Shown one piece after another: positions 17,966 through 27,303 of a DNA stretch of 64,000 bases. The position numbers and the translations under genes are program-made. The stretch covers positions 13,562-77,561 of the forward strand of contig JAAVHY010000035.1 of NCBI GenBank assembly GCA_014799485.1. The letters run 5' to 3'. The notes under the pieces were generated by a model. The model was given only the letters and a program-made list of their open reading frames with translations. It had not been told where the DNA came from and did no database searches. The stretch is from Clostridiales bacterium (GTDB taxonomy: Bacteria > Bacillota_A > Clostridia > Oscillospirales > Oscillospiraceae). Position 1 is the first letter of the stretch. Each line of letters opens with the position of its first letter.

Positions 17966-19384
17966 ATGGCAGACGGCTACGGCCCCGGCGGGCAGGATCC
18001 GCGAAACGGCTCTGAGCAGAACAACTACAACTACCACTACAATTACAGCTACGGATCCGGCAGGGGGACTACCCCTCCCGGCGGACGTAAGTCCCCCAAA
18101 AAATCCGATGACTGGGGGGAGTGGATCGGCATCGGCTTTTTGCTGTTCATCCTCCCCTTCTGGTTCACCAAGCTCATCGGCGGCATCTGGGCGGCACGTA
18201 AAATCGTCAACATCATCAACTCCGGCCAGGGGGACCAATACCGCCGGGAGGCCAGGAATGCCGCCAACCGGGCCCGGAACACGGCGGAGAACTTCTTCCA
18301 GCAGACCTCCGATAACATCGGCCGCCAGGCGGCTGACAGCGCCCGGCAGCAGGCCCAGGGTCCGGCCGCCGGCGCCTATCAATACGGCCGGCAAGACGCC
18401 CAGTCCCAGCAGAAGAAGCAGCCCACGGCCGAGCCCTGGGAGAGCTCTGACCCATCGGAGGCGCGCAAGCGCAGCCGCCGGCAGTCCAAGCTGATGGGCG
18501 GCAGCGGCAAGGGCCTCATCATCGCGGGCAGTATCGTGAGCGGTATCTTCGCCCTGGGCAGCGCGGCCATATCCATAGATGTGATCAGAAGCATTGTCTA
18601 CGGTTATTTTTGGCCTGAAGATCTCATCGGGCTTATGGCCTGCCTGATGTTCATGGCCGGCGGACTTGGGATGCTGTTTTCCGGCATCGGCAAGGGCCGC
18701 ACCAATGAGCGCTACCTCAACTACCTGGCCTACATCGGCGCCAATCGGGAGGTAGCCCTGGCCCCCATGGCCGCCAGCTTCGATGTGCCGGTGAGCAAGC
18801 TGTGCAAGGATCTGCGGCGGATGCTGGCCAAGGGCATCCTGCCCACGGGCTACCTGGATCTGGCCGAGGGCAAGCTGTTCCTCACCGAGATGGGCTACCG
18901 CGCCCCCGAGCCTGCGCGGCAGGCCCCGCCCGTCCAGGAGGAGACTCCCCAGCAGGCTGCCGCCCGGGAGGACGACATCCTCCGGGAGATCCGGCAGGTC
19001 AACGACGCCATCCCCGACGCGGCGATGACCGCCAAGATCAACCGCATTGAGGAGATCACAGGGAAAATTTTGGCTTATCAGAAGTCTCACCCCAACAAGG
19101 AGAGCCAGCTGCGCACCTTCCTGAATTACTATCTGCCCACCACCTTGAAGATCCTCCGGGCCTACGCCCAGCTGGACGCCCAGGGCATCGAGGGGGCGAA
19201 CATCTCCGCCGCCAAGAAACGCATCGAGGACATGATGGACCAGGTGGTGTCTGGGTTCGAGAAGCAGCTCGACAAGCTGTTCCAGGACGACGCCATGGAC
19301 ATCACCTCGGACGTGGAAGTGCTGGAGAATATGCTCAAGAAGGACGGACTGTCCGACGAGGGCGGAATTACCATGACGCTGTGA
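17966..19384 (+). CDS. XpaC-like membrane protein (5-bromo-4-chloroindolyl phosphate hydrolysis family)
   Basis: 472 residues from the ATG at 17966 (AAAGGGGG upstream). A Tyr/Asn-rich N-terminus comes first, then one hydrophobic segment (about 50-67), a Gln/Ala-rich helical linker, two more membrane segments (about 180-240), a winged-helix-like stretch (ANREVALAPMAASFDVPVSKLCKDLRRMLAKGIL), and a C-terminal helical domain with SQLRTFLNYYLPTTLKILRAY typical of XpaC. XpaC is usually paired with TelA; no telA is present here. The biochemical role is unclear despite the family name. Confidence 0.75.
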   Translation: MADGYGPGGQDPRNGSEQNNYNYHYNYSYGSGRGTTPPGGRKSPKKSDDWGEWIGIGFLLFILPFWFTKLIGGIWAARKIVNIINSGQGDQYRREARNAANRARNTAENFFQQTSDNIGRQAADSARQQAQGPAAGAYQYGRQDAQSQQKKQPTAEPWESSDPSEARKRSRRQSKLMGGSGKGLIIAGSIVSGIFALGSAAISIDVIRSIVYGYFWPEDLIGLMACLMFMAGGLGMLFSGIGKGRTNERYLNYLAYIGANREVALAPMAASFDVPVSKLCKDLRRMLAKGILPTGYLDLAEGKLFLTEMGYRAPEPARQAPPVQEETPQQAAAREDDILREIRQVNDAIPDAAMTAKINRIEEITGKILAYQKSHPNKESQLRTFLNYYLPTTLKILRAYAQLDAQGIEGANISAAKKRIEDMMDQVVSGFEKQLDKLFQDDAMDITSDVEVLENMLKKDGLSDEGGITMTL

Positions 19385-19424
19385 CAGGGTGACATTACTG
19401 GCTCAGACGCAAGGACTGATTGAT

Positions 19425-20315
19425 ATGGAACGGTTGATTAGTATCGTACTGCCGATTTATAACGGCGAGAGGTATATGCGGGAAAGTATCGACAGTATCT
19501 GCGCCCAAACCTATGCAAATTGGGAGCTTTTGATTGTGGATGACGGCTCAACAGATGCAACCGCTTCCATTGCCGGTGAATACGCGGGAAAGGATCCGCA
19601 CATACACTATTATAAAAATCCTCAAAACATGGGGCTGCCCAAAACTCTTAATCGAGGATTTTTACTTGCTCACGGAGAATATTTGACTTGGACCTCTGAT
19701 GACAATTACTATTACCCAACGGCACTTGAGGTAATGTGCAATGTTCTTGAAAGGGAGAATAAAGATCTTGTTTTTGCTTCCTACGACGTGATAGATGAAA
19801 ATGGTACTATCGTAGACTGTATCAGGCCCAGCAGTTCCTTTCGCAATATAATTACAGGTTGGAACCCAGTGGGAGCTTGCTTCATGTATTCCCGAAAAGC
19901 TTATGAAGCCACTGGCGAATACGATCCAGATTTGCCCCTGGTGGAGGATTTTGACTACTGGCAAAGAATTTTCATGAAATTTGAACCAGCGGCTATTTAC
20001 GATACACTGTACGCTTATCGTCATCATGGTGCTACATTGACAAGTACGATGAAGAAAGAGGTTTTCTATCGCACCCTGGAAAAGTGCTTGTTAAAAAATC
20101 GTCCGGGATTTGGCAAACTGGATTGCTTATCATCGTGCTATTTTTATCAAAGGCTATATGATTGCCAAAAAAATTTGAATGAAGACGGGCGACTGTATCG
20201 TTGGAAGTATCAATTTTACTGGGTCCTTTCTTTGGGGCCTCGTGTGCTTAATAGACTGCGTGAAGCACTTAAAAAAAGACTACCGAATTCTATAAAAAGC
20301 GCCCCCGGTCTATGA
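19425..20315 (+). CDS. Family 2 glycosyltransferase
   Basis: 296 residues from the ATG at 19425 (AAGGA upstream). GT-A fold of family GT2: SIVLPIYNGERYM at the N-terminus, VDDGSTDAT (nucleotide-sugar binding), TSDDNYY as the DxD-like motif, and VEDFDYWQRI as the acceptor-side ED motif. There is no membrane segment. It probably transfers a sugar to a surface glycan. The gene is AT-rich and isolated. Its last codons lie inside the left arm of the typA terminator hairpin, which suggests insertion next to an existing terminator. Confidence 0.9.
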   Translation: MERLISIVLPIYNGERYMRESIDSICAQTYANWELLIVDDGSTDATASIAGEYAGKDPHIHYYKNPQNMGLPKTLNRGFLLAHGEYLTWTSDDNYYYPTALEVMCNVLERENKDLVFASYDVIDENGTIVDCIRPSSSFRNIITGWNPVGACFMYSRKAYEATGEYDPDLPLVEDFDYWQRIFMKFEPAAIYDTLYAYRHHGATLTSTMKKEVFYRTLEKCLLKNRPGFGKLDCLSSCYFYQRLYDCQKNLNEDGRLYRWKYQFYWVLSLGPRVLNRLREALKKRLPNSIKSAPGL

Positions 20316-20326
20316 CCGAGGGCGCT
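20294..20326 (-). terminator. Terminator of typA, overlapping the glycosyltransferase 3' end
   Basis: Near-perfect 13-bp stem 20298-20310/20314-20326. On the minus strand it is followed by TTTTT. The stop codon of the rightward glycosyltransferase (20313-20315) lies in the loop. Confidence 0.8.
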
Positions 20327-20331
20327 GCGTT

Positions 20332-22161
20332 TTATGACTTCCCACCCTTGAGGGCCTTCATCCGCTTCTCGTGGTTCAAAATGCGCTTGCGCAGGCGCAG
20401 GTTCTCCGGCGTGACCTCCAGCAGCTCGTCGTCCGCCAGAAATTCCAGGCACTGCTCCAAACTCAGCTGCTTGGGGGGCACCAGCCGCAGGGCCTCGTCG
20501 GAGCCGGAAGCCCGCATATTCGTCAATTGTTTCTTTTTGCACACGTTGACGGTGATGTCCTCCATCTTGGGGCACACGCCAACTACCATGCCCTCGTACA
20601 CGGGCACGCCCGCGCCGATGAACAGCGCGCCCCGCTCCTGGGCGGCGAACAGGCCGTAGGTCACGGAATCGCCCTGCTCGTGGGCCACCAGGGAGCCGGT
20701 GTTGCGGCGCTGGATCTCCCCCTTGAAGGGGGCGTACTTTTCAAAGACAGAGGCCATGATGCCCTCGCCCTTGGTGTCGGTGAGGAACTCATTGCGGTAG
20801 CCGAACAGGCCCCGGGAGGGCACCAGGAACTCCAGCTTGGTGCGGCTGCCGACGGGGTCCATAGACAGGAACTCCCCCTTCCGTGCCCCCAGCTTCTCCA
20901 TCACCGCGCCCACGCAGTCGGCGGGCACGTCGATGACCACCCGCTCCACCGGCTCGCACTTCTTGCCCTCTACCTCCTGGTACACCACGCGGGGGGGCGA
21001 TACCTGGAACTCGTATCCCTCCCGGCGCATGGTCTCGATGAGGATAGACAGGGACATCTCGCCCCGGCCCGCCACGTTGAAGGAATCGGTGGACGCCTCC
21101 ACCTCGGTGACCCGCAGGGACACGTCCTTCAGCGTCTCCCGGAACAGCCGGTCCCGGAGCTGGCGGCTGGTGACATACTTGCCCTCCCGCCCGGCGAAGG
21201 GGGAGTCGTTGACGGAGAAGGTCATCTCCAAAGTGGGGGCGGAGATTTTGACGAACTCAATGGGCTCAGGATTGGCAGGGGCGCAGACGGTGTCGCCGAT
21301 GGTGATGTCGCCGATGCCGCTCATGGCGATGATCTCGCCGGCCTTGGCCTCGGTGACGGGGGTGCGGGCCAGGCCGTCGAAGGTGTACAGGGCGGTGGCC
21401 TTGGCTTTCTTGGGGGCTTCGTCCTGCTTGTGGTAGTTGCACACCACGATCTCCTGGTTCTGCTTCACCGTGCCCCGCTCAATGCGCCCCACGGCGATGC
21501 GGCCCACGAACTCGTTGTAGTCGATGGAGGACACCAGCATCTGGAAGGGGGCCTCCGGGTCGCAGTCCGGGGCGGGGATATAGTCCAAAATGGTCTCGAA
21601 CAGGGGCACCAGGTCGGTGCCCGCCACGTCGGGGGAATAGCTGGCGGTGCCCTGCCGCCCGGAGCAGAACAGGGTGGGGGACTCGAACTGTTCGTCGGTG
21701 GCGTTCAGGTCCAGCAGCAGCTCCAGCACCTCGTCCATGACCTCGTGGATGCGCTGGTCGGGGCGGTCGATCTTGTTCACCACCACGATGACCTTGTGGC
21801 CCAGCTCCAGGGCTTTGGACAGCACGAACCGGGTCTGGGGCATGGGGCCCTCGGCGGCGTCCACCAGCAGGATGACGCCGTTGACCATCTTCAAAATGCG
21901 CTCCACCTCGCCGCCGAAGTCGGCGTGGCCCGGGGTGTCCACGATGTTGATCTTGGTGTCCTTATAGTGGACGGCGGTGTTCTTGGCCAGGATGGTGATG
22001 CCCCGCTCCCGCTCCAGGTCGTTGGAGTCCATGACCCGCTCCACGGTGGCCTGGTTCTCCCGGTAGATGCCGCCCTGCTTGAGCATCTCGTCCACCAGCG
22101 TCGTCTTGCCGTGGTCTACGTGGGCGATGATGGCGATGTTGCGTAATTTTTCGTTCTGCAT
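20332..22161 (-). CDS. typA: Ribosome-associated GTPase TypA/BipA
   Basis: 609 residues from the ATG at 22161, where the TypA N-terminus [20 protein letters not shown] begins. GAAGGT lies upstream. G1 [10 protein letters not shown]3 DTPGHADF and G4 NKIDRPDQR are present, followed by domains II, III and V-like segments and the TypA-specific C-terminal domain ([20 protein letters not shown]). It is an EF-G-like GTPase that aids 50S assembly and growth under cold or stress. It has its own promoter and terminator and is probably monocistronic. Confidence 0.97.
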   Translation of the reverse strand: MQNEKLRNIAIIAHVDHGKTTLVDEMLKQGGIYRENQATVERVMDSNDLERERGITILAKNTAVHYKDTKINIVDTPGHADFGGEVERILKMVNGVILLVDAAEGPMPQTRFVLSKALELGHKVIVVVNKIDRPDQRIHEVMDEVLELLLDLNATDEQFESPTLFCSGRQGTASYSPDVAGTDLVPLFETILDYIPAPDCDPEAPFQMLVSSIDYNEFVGRIAVGRIERGTVKQNQEIVVCNYHKQDEAPKKAKATALYTFDGLARTPVTEAKAGEIIAMSGIGDITIGDTVCAPANPEPIEFVKISAPTLEMTFSVNDSPFAGREGKYVTSRQLRDRLFRETLKDVSLRVTEVEASTDSFNVAGRGEMSLSILIETMRREGYEFQVSPPRVVYQEVEGKKCEPVERVVIDVPADCVGAVMEKLGARKGEFLSMDPVGSRTKLEFLVPSRGLFGYRNEFLTDTKGEGIMASVFEKYAPFKGEIQRRNTGSLVAHEQGDSVTYGLFAAQERGALFIGAGVPVYEGMVVGVCPKMEDITVNVCKKKQLTNMRASGSDEALRLVPPKQLSLEQCLEFLADDELLEVTPENLRLRKRILNHEKRMKALKGGKS

Positions 22162-22212
22162 ATCTGTACCTTCTATCTGACTATAGAATCTTTTCTCTAA
22201 ACACGAGTTATT

Positions 22213-22241
22213 ATTATATCCCCAGTTTCCTCCGATTGCAA
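22213..22241 (-). promoter_or_regulatory. Promoter of typA
   Basis: TTGCAA (22241-22236), 17-base spacer, TATAAT (22218-22213) on the minus strand. Confidence 0.75.
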
Positions 22242-22292
22242 CAGTCGGAAAAGCGGAATTGCGGGACTTTTTGGAAAATTTATTGTGCCGCA

Positions 22293-22321
22293 TTGACAGA
22301 AGGCGGAAAATTCGTTAAAAT
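22293..22321 (+). promoter_or_regulatory. Promoter of the tRNA-Arg gene
   Basis: TTGACA (22293-22298), 17-base spacer, TAAAAT (22316-22321), about 24 bases before the mature tRNA. Confidence 0.8.
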
Positions 22322-22344
22322 AGCTTTGTTCATCGGCTGAATAT

Positions 22345-22420
22345 GCCCCGGTAGCTCAGGGGATAGAGCATTCGCCTCCTAAGCGAAGGGTCGGACGTTC
22401 GAATCGTCTCCGGGGTGCCA
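22345..22420 (+). tRNA. tRNA-Arg, anticodon CCT
   Basis: 76-nt cloverleaf with encoded CCA. Acceptor GCCCCGG (22345-22351) pairs with CCGGGGT (22410-22416), ending in a G-U pair at the tip. D arm TAGCTC-AGGGGAT-AGAGCA, anticodon stem TTCGC/GCGAA with loop CTCCTAA (anticodon CCT at 22378-22380), and T arm with GTTCGAATC. It reads AGG codons. It has its own promoter and terminator. Confidence 0.96.
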
Positions 22421-22460
22421 CGCCGCCGCAAGCGTCATATCGCTTGCGGCGGCGTCTTTT
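22421..22460 (+). terminator. Terminator of the tRNA gene
   Basis: Perfect 14-bp stem (22421-22434 with 22441-22454), a six-base loop, then TCTTTT. It starts directly after the CCA. Confidence 0.88.
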
Positions 22461-22471
22461 CATTTTGGGGC

Positions 22472-22512
22472 AAAAATCAACCGCCCAGCAGCTGCTGGGC
22501 GGTTGGTTTTTT
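22472..22512. terminator. Bidirectional terminator at the end of the sialic acid operon
   Basis: Palindrome 22478-22505 with core CCGCCCAGCAG/CTGCTGGGCGG. T-rich tracts lie on both sides. It ends the leftward nan operon. Confidence 0.8.
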
Positions 22513-22527
22513 GTCTTTCAGATCGGT

Positions 22528-23439
22528 TCAGCCGACATGGGCCGCGATGGCCGCTCGGATCATGGCCACGCACTCGTCCACTACCGGCCCGTCGCTCTCT
22601 GCCAGGGCGGCCAGGGGGGCGCGCACGCTCCCGATATCCGGCCCGCCATTGCGGCGGAGGATCTCTTTGATGACGGCGTACAGGTTGCCGTGGGCCGTAC
22701 ACATCTTGTAGATGATGCGGCAGCAGTCGTTCTGAACCTGCCGGGCCTCTTCCAGCTTGCCAGCGTGGAACAGCTCCATGGCCTTAATGTACAGTTCCGG
22801 CATAGCGGCGTAGGTCCCGCCGATGCCGCCGAGGGCCCCGGCGGCCAGGCCGGAGACGAACTGCTCGTCCGGGCCGTTGAACACGATAGCCCCTTCATCC
22901 CGCCACATCTGGATGTCCTGCACCGGCATAGAGGAGTTCTTCACGCCGATGACCCGGGGGTTCTTCAGCATCTCCCGCAGCAGGGGGGCGGACAGGGCTA
23001 CCCCGGCCAGCTGGGGAATGTTGTAGATGATGAAGTCGGTGTTGGGGGCGGCGTCCGAGATGTCATTCCAGTACTTGGCCACTGCGTGGTCGGGCAGATG
23101 GAAATAGATGGGGGGGATGGCGGCAATGGCGTCCACGCCCTGGGCCTCGGCATGGGCGGCCAACTCCCGGCTGTCCGCCGTATTGTTGCAGGCCACGTGG
23201 GCGATGATGGTGAGCTTGCCCTTGGCCTCCGCCATCACGTTCTCCAGCACCAGCTTGCGCTCCGCCACGCTCTGGTAAATGCACTCGCCGGAGGAGCCGC
23301 CCACATACAGGCCCTTGACCCCCTTGTCCGCCAGATAGCGCACCAGGGAGCGCACCCGCTCCGGGGAGACGGCCCCGGCCTCGTCATAGCAGGCGTAGAA
23401 CGCGGGGATGACACCCTGGTATTTGGTAAAATCTTTCAT
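22528..23439 (-). CDS. nanA: N-acetylneuraminate lyase (DapA/NanA family)
   Basis: 303 residues, (beta/alpha)8 aldolase of the DapA superfamily. GGSSGE (47-52) is the carboxylate-binding motif of the sialate lyase branch; the acid/base tyrosine is Y139 in IYNIP and the Schiff-base lysine is K167 in GVKNSS. Sialate lyase splits N-acetylneuraminate into pyruvate and N-acetylmannosamine. The assignment over dihydrodipicolinate synthase rests on GGSSGE and on its neighbours, a YhcH-like protein, an AGE epimerase and a sugar ABC importer. It is the last gene of the operon, 2 bases after the YhcH-like gene. Confidence 0.9.
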   Translation of the reverse strand: MKDFTKYQGVIPAFYACYDEAGAVSPERVRSLVRYLADKGVKGLYVGGSSGECIYQSVAERKLVLENVMAEAKGKLTIIAHVACNNTADSRELAAHAEAQGVDAIAAIPPIYFHLPDHAVAKYWNDISDAAPNTDFIIYNIPQLAGVALSAPLLREMLKNPRVIGVKNSSMPVQDIQMWRDEGAIVFNGPDEQFVSGLAAGALGGIGGTYAAMPELYIKAMELFHAGKLEEARQVQNDCCRIIYKMCTAHGNLYAVIKEILRRNGGPDIGSVRAPLAALAESDGPVVDECVAMIRAAIAAHVG

Positions 23440-23441
23440 AG

Positions 23442-23903
23442 TTAAGCTCCTTCGCTCTCTTTGATCTTGATTTTAAATACCGCTTTGCTCACCGTCTCGG
23501 GTCCGTCCACCTGCATCTTGATTTTGTGGGCGTCGTCGGGGAAGACCACCAGGAAGTCCCCCGGGGCAAGGACCAGGCTGTGCCGCCCCTCTCCCCGGTA
23601 GGCATAGAAGTCCCCCTTCTCATCGAACTGGGTGAGGGCTGACGGCGAGGCCAGCTCCACCCGCTCCGACCCGGACAGCATGAGGTGGATATCCAGGTAG
23701 AGCCGGTGGGCCTCGAAAAACGCGTCCTCCTCCGGGATGGTCTCGTAGGTGAACTTGGTGCAGTAGACCTCCTCGCCCTTCAGCTCCACCCGGTCCTCCC
23801 CCAAGGAGGAGAGGAATTCCGGCGTGATATGCTCCAGGGCCAGGTCCAGGTTGGGGTGGATCCCCCGGTAATCCAGGGCGGTGCCGTTGGAAGCCAGTAT
23901 CAT
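23442..23903 (-). CDS. YhcH/YjgK/YiaL family protein (sialic acid locus)
   Basis: 153 residues, cupin-like beta-sandwich. The family signature EAHRLYLDIHLMLSGSERVE is present, along with the later metal-site region FVVFPDDAHKIKM. Family members often sit in sialic acid operons, where E. coli NanQ (YhcH) speeds anomer interconversion of sialic acid; others act on sugar metabolites. It lies between the permease genes and nanA with gaps of a few bases, so it is tightly coupled in expression. The role as a sialate anomerase is inference from the context. Confidence 0.88.
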   Translation of the reverse strand: MILASNGTALDYRGIHPNLDLALEHITPEFLSSLGEDRVELKGEEVYCTKFTYETIPEEDAFFEAHRLYLDIHLMLSGSERVELASPSALTQFDEKGDFYAYRGEGRHSLVLAPGDFLVVFPDDAHKIKMQVDGPETVSKAVFKIKIKESEGA

Positions 23904-23907
23904 GTCC

Positions 23908-24840
23908 TCACCCCTTCACCGCGCCCATGGTGATGCCCTTGGTGAAGTACTTCTGGAACACCAGGAACACGATGATGATGGGGACGGAGGCAAGGGCCGC
24001 GCCCGCCATCAGCAGGCCGTAGTCCTGGCCAAACTCGCCCTGCATCTTGGCGATACCCAGCGGCATGGACAGCACGTTGGTGCCGGTCAGCATGAGCAGC
24101 TGCATGAAGTAGTCGTTCCAGGTGTTGATGAAGGTGAAGATGGCCAGCGCGCCCACGCCCGGCTTGATCATGGGGAACACAACGGTGGTAAAGGTCTTGA
24201 GTTCGCCGCTGCCGTCGATGCGGGCGGCCTCCAGGATCTCACCGGGGATGCCCTCGGCGAACTGCTTCATCAGGAACACGCCGAAGGGCCAGCCTACCAC
24301 GGGGAAGATGACCGACCAGAGGGTGTTGGTCAGGTGGAGGCTGTCCATCTCCCGCAGCAGGGGGATCAGGATGACCTGCTTGGGCAGGGCCATGGCGCAC
24401 ACGATGAGGGAGAACACGATGGTGCGGCCGATGAACCGCTTCTTTGCCAGAGCGTAACCGGCCAGGGAGGCGGTGATGCAGGTAAGCACCATAGCGGCCA
24501 CCGACATAAACACCGTGTTGATGAGCCAGCGGAAGGCAGCGGGCAGCACCGGGCCGGTGGAGAACACGATCTGGGAGTTATCCTCAGTGAACCACTCGCT
24601 CAGGGGGATGTGGAGCTCCCACAGGGGGGCGCTGCGCTTGTCGAACAATGTGTCGAAGTTGCGCATGACCCACTCCTTGGGCCACCAGTCGGGGTTGCTG
24701 TTGTTGATGGAGGTGGGCGTTTTGAAGGCGCCGGTGATGATCCAGTACAGGGGGAAGAGGAAGATGACCGCCGCGATGATGATGATCAGGATCAGGGTGA
24801 TGGTCCGATATGCGGACGTGCGTTTAATGCCTGTGTTCAT
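23908..24840 (-). CDS. Carbohydrate ABC transporter permease, MalG type
   Basis: 310 residues from the ATG at 24840 (GAGGGGAAG upstream). Six transmembrane helices and the EAA loop EAARIDGSGELKTFTTVVFPMIKPG, where the ATPase docks. With the MalF-type partner and the upstream lipoprotein it forms the membrane part of a CUT1-type importer, here probably for sialic acid. No ATPase gene lies in the operon; CUT1 systems often use a shared MsmK/UgpC-type ATPase encoded elsewhere. Confidence 0.93.
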   Translation of the reverse strand: MNTGIKRTSAYRTITLILIIIIAAVIFLFPLYWIITGAFKTPTSINNSNPDWWPKEWVMRNFDTLFDKRSAPLWELHIPLSEWFTEDNSQIVFSTGPVLPAAFRWLINTVFMSVAAMVLTCITASLAGYALAKKRFIGRTIVFSLIVCAMALPKQVILIPLLREMDSLHLTNTLWSVIFPVVGWPFGVFLMKQFAEGIPGEILEAARIDGSGELKTFTTVVFPMIKPGVGALAIFTFINTWNDYFMQLLMLTGTNVLSMPLGIAKMQGEFGQDYGLLMAGAALASVPIIIVFLVFQKYFTKGITMGAVKG

Positions 24841-24854
24841 ATCTTCCCCTCCTC

Positions 24855-25766
24855 TCAACTGTCAGACTTGGCCAGCTTGAACTGGACCGCGGACAGCGCC
24901 GCGATGCACAGGGCCAGGATGACGCCCATGGCGTTGGCGTAGCCGTAGCGGTACAGGTTGAAGGCGCTGTAGTAGATGTAGTACATCACCGTGTCCGTGG
25001 CATGGTTCGGGCCGCCGGAAGTCAGCAGCTGGATCAGCGCGAAGCACTGGAAGCTGTTGATGGTGGTGATGACCAGGATGTACAGGGTGGTGGGCATGAT
25101 CTGGGGCCACTTCACCTTCCAGAACACCTGGAGGTCGGTGGCGCCGTCCACCTGGGCGGCCTCCACCAGAGTCTGGTCCACATTGCCCAGGGCGGAGACA
25201 TACAGCACGATGGGCTGGCCTACGGAGGTGGTGAACAAGATCAGAATGATGCACCCCAGGGCAAACTTGGGGTCACCCAGCCAGTTGATGTTCTTCTCCC
25301 ACAGGCCTGCGCTGGTGCCCACGAAGTTCAGGATGCCGTTGTAGTAGTGGTAGATCCACTTCCACACCACGGTGACGGCCACGGAGCCGGTGACCACGGG
25401 CAGATAGAAGATCACGCGGAAGGCGGAGCACGCCCAGCCCGTCATATTATAGATGCGCGCGCCCACCCACAGGGAGAACACACACACCGTGGGGACCGAG
25501 ACCACCACGATGATCACGGTGTTCAGCAGGGCCTTCAGGAAGGTCTTATCCTGGAACAAATCTACGTAGTTTTTCAGCCCGATAAAGCTGCTGGTCCCGC
25601 CGGCGCTCATGGTGGCGTTGGTCAGGCTCATAACCACGCACATCACCATAGGGTAAATGACGAAGGTCAGGAAAAACAGCAGGCTGGGGAGCAGGAACAG
25701 GTAGCCCGCGATGGTCTCACGCCGGACCAGGGCACGGCTCATTCCGCCAGGTTTTATTTTAGACAA
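24855..25766 (-). CDS. Carbohydrate ABC transporter permease, MalF type
   Basis: 303 residues with a TTG start at 25766, chosen because GGAGG lies 8 bases upstream and a later ATG would lack a site. The N-terminus YLFLLPSLLFFLTFVIYPM begins the first of six helices. EAA loop: EAAQVDGATDLQVFWKVKWPQIMP. It pairs with the MalG-type permease 14 bases downstream. A strong hairpin separates it from the solute-binding protein gene, which probably lowers permease levels relative to the binding protein. Confidence 0.92.
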   Translation of the reverse strand: MSKIKPGGMSRALVRRETIAGYLFLLPSLLFFLTFVIYPMVMCVVMSLTNATMSAGGTSSFIGLKNYVDLFQDKTFLKALLNTVIIVVVSVPTVCVFSLWVGARIYNMTGWACSAFRVIFYLPVVTGSVAVTVVWKWIYHYYNGILNFVGTSAGLWEKNINWLGDPKFALGCIILILFTTSVGQPIVLYVSALGNVDQTLVEAAQVDGATDLQVFWKVKWPQIMPTTLYILVITTINSFQCFALIQLLTSGGPNHATDTVMYYIYYSAFNLYRYGYANAMGVILALCIAALSAVQFKLAKSDS

Positions 25767-25807
25767 AGTACGGACCTCCTCTCGTGTTGGGAAGCGGCGT
25801 CAGGAAA

Positions 25808-25849
25808 CAGCGCGCCCCCCCTGCGCGATCACGCAGGGAGGGCGCGCAT
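25808..25849 (-). promoter_or_regulatory. Intercistronic hairpin between binding protein and permease genes
   Basis: GC-rich inverted repeat (GCGCGCCC...GGGCGCGC, arms about 25810-25824 and 25832-25847) without a strong T tract. It is placed like the mRNA-stabilising or partial-termination hairpins between binding-protein and permease genes in other sugar operons. Confidence 0.6.
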
Positions 25850-25884
25850 TACCCTAAATCTGGTTTCGTTGGATCGCCGGAGGC

Positions 25885-27243
25885 TTAGCCCGCCTCGGCG
25901 GCCTCGGCCGCGGCGTTGGCGGTGGCCACGAAGTCGTTCAGAGCGGTCTGGACGTCCTTGGTGCCGCTGCCGATGTTCTGCAGCTCGTTCCACCAAGCGG
26001 TACGGGCCTCAGGCCAGCCCAGGGTGATCTGGTAGTAGGGGCCCATGAAGGGAACCAGCTTGCCGTACTCGGTCATGATCTCGTTGCCCGCGTACATGCC
26101 GGCCACTTCGCGCACGGGCCAATAGCCGGTGGCTTCCACGATCTTGGAGTACTGGGCCTCGTCCTCGGTCATGAACTTGGCGAAAGCCTTGGCAGCCTCG
26201 ATCTTAGCGGCGTCGCCGTTGTCAAAGATGCCGAAGCCCCAGATGCCGCCCTGGAGGACGGGGTCACCGGACTCGGTGGGGAAGGCCATGGGGAAGATCT
26301 CGAACTCAGCGGTCAGGCCCTGGGTCTCGCTCTGGGCAGCGCCCACGTTCCAGCAGGTGGCCATGGCCAGGGTGCCGTTGCAGAACAGAGTGATCTCGTC
26401 GCCGCCCACGATGCCGGGATCGAACTCGATGCCGTTCACATCGACCAGGGCCTGGAGGGCCTTGACGTTCTCCTCGCAGTTAGCGGTGTAGCGGGTGAAG
26501 TCGGAGTTGGTGTACTGGCCGCCGTACATATTGGTCACCAGAGCGCGGTTGCCCTGGTCGCCGCCCTGGCCGCCGCAGAAGACCACGCCCACCTGGGGAT
26601 GGATGGCGGCAACGGCCTCAACGGCCTTCAGGAAGTCGGTGGTGGACTTCCAGGTGTGGGTATCCTCGTTGATGTACTGCATGGCGCCGGCCTCGGTGAA
26701 GAGGTCCTTGTTGATGCCCATGCAGTGGGCGGTCTGGCAGACGGGCAGCTCGTACATAGCGCCGGCGGTGTTGGTGCAGGAGCTGGCGGTCACGTCATAA
26801 GTACCGGCGGGGAGCAGGTCCTTCAGGTCGACCAGGTAGCCCTTGGCGCCCCAGTTGGCCACCAGACGCTCGGGACCCTCGAAGATCAGGTCGGGGGCGC
26901 TGTTGCTCTCGATCATGCCGTTGACGGTCTGGTCGCCGTTGGTGTAGTCCAGGTACACCACGTCGATCTTCACGTTGGGATACACGGCGTTGAAGTCGGC
27001 GATCAGAGCCTTGACCACGGACTCGTCGGTCATCTTGCCGACGGGGTAGGTGGCCAGGACCAGGTTGGCGCTCAGGTCGTTGCTGGCGGGCTCGCTGTCG
27101 TCGGGCTGATTGGCGGGCTCGCTGTTGGCGGGGGGATTGTCAGGAGTCTTGGACTCCTCGACGGTCTTGTTGCCGCAAGCAGCCAGGGCCAGGATCATGC
27201 ACAGCGCCAGCAGCAGCGCCAGGGCCTTGCGAATGTTCTTCAT
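25885..27243 (-). CDS. Extracellular solute-binding lipoprotein, probable sialic acid receptor
   Basis: 452 residues from the ATG at 27243 (GGAGGAC upstream). Lipoprotein signal with lipobox LAAC, lipidated at C23, then a Pro/Ser/Glu/Asp-rich linker to about residue 60, then a family 1 type binding-protein fold. It delivers the sugar to the MalF/MalG-type permeases. Specificity for sialic acid is inferred from the operon only. The gene has its own promoter (27304-27332), so it can be made in excess of the epimerase. Confidence 0.9.
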   Translation of the reverse strand: MKNIRKALALLLALCMILALAACGNKTVEESKTPDNPPANSEPANQPDDSEPASNDLSANLVLATYPVGKMTDESVVKALIADFNAVYPNVKIDVVYLDYTNGDQTVNGMIESNSAPDLIFEGPERLVANWGAKGYLVDLKDLLPAGTYDVTASSCTNTAGAMYELPVCQTAHCMGINKDLFTEAGAMQYINEDTHTWKSTTDFLKAVEAVAAIHPQVGVVFCGGQGGDQGNRALVTNMYGGQYTNSDFTRYTANCEENVKALQALVDVNGIEFDPGIVGGDEITLFCNGTLAMATCWNVGAAQSETQGLTAEFEIFPMAFPTESGDPVLQGGIWGFGIFDNGDAAKIEAAKAFAKFMTEDEAQYSKIVEATGYWPVREVAGMYAGNEIMTEYGKLVPFMGPYYQITLGWPEARTAWWNELQNIGSGTKDVQTALNDFVATANAAAEAAEAG

Positions 27244-27303
27244 TCTGATGTCCTCCTCATTTTCAATGATTTTCGACCTCGCGAACAGTGAGGTGTTGTA
27301 CAG

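Noticed and set aside
20371..22146. A 591-codon plus-strand frame opposite typA
   Set aside because: Gly/His/Gln-rich shadow of GC-rich codons. TypA motifs on the minus strand are complete.
22528..23439. Dihydrodipicolinate synthase (DapA) of lysine synthesis
   Set aside because: The GGSSGE motif and the sialic acid neighbours fit N-acetylneuraminate lyase better.
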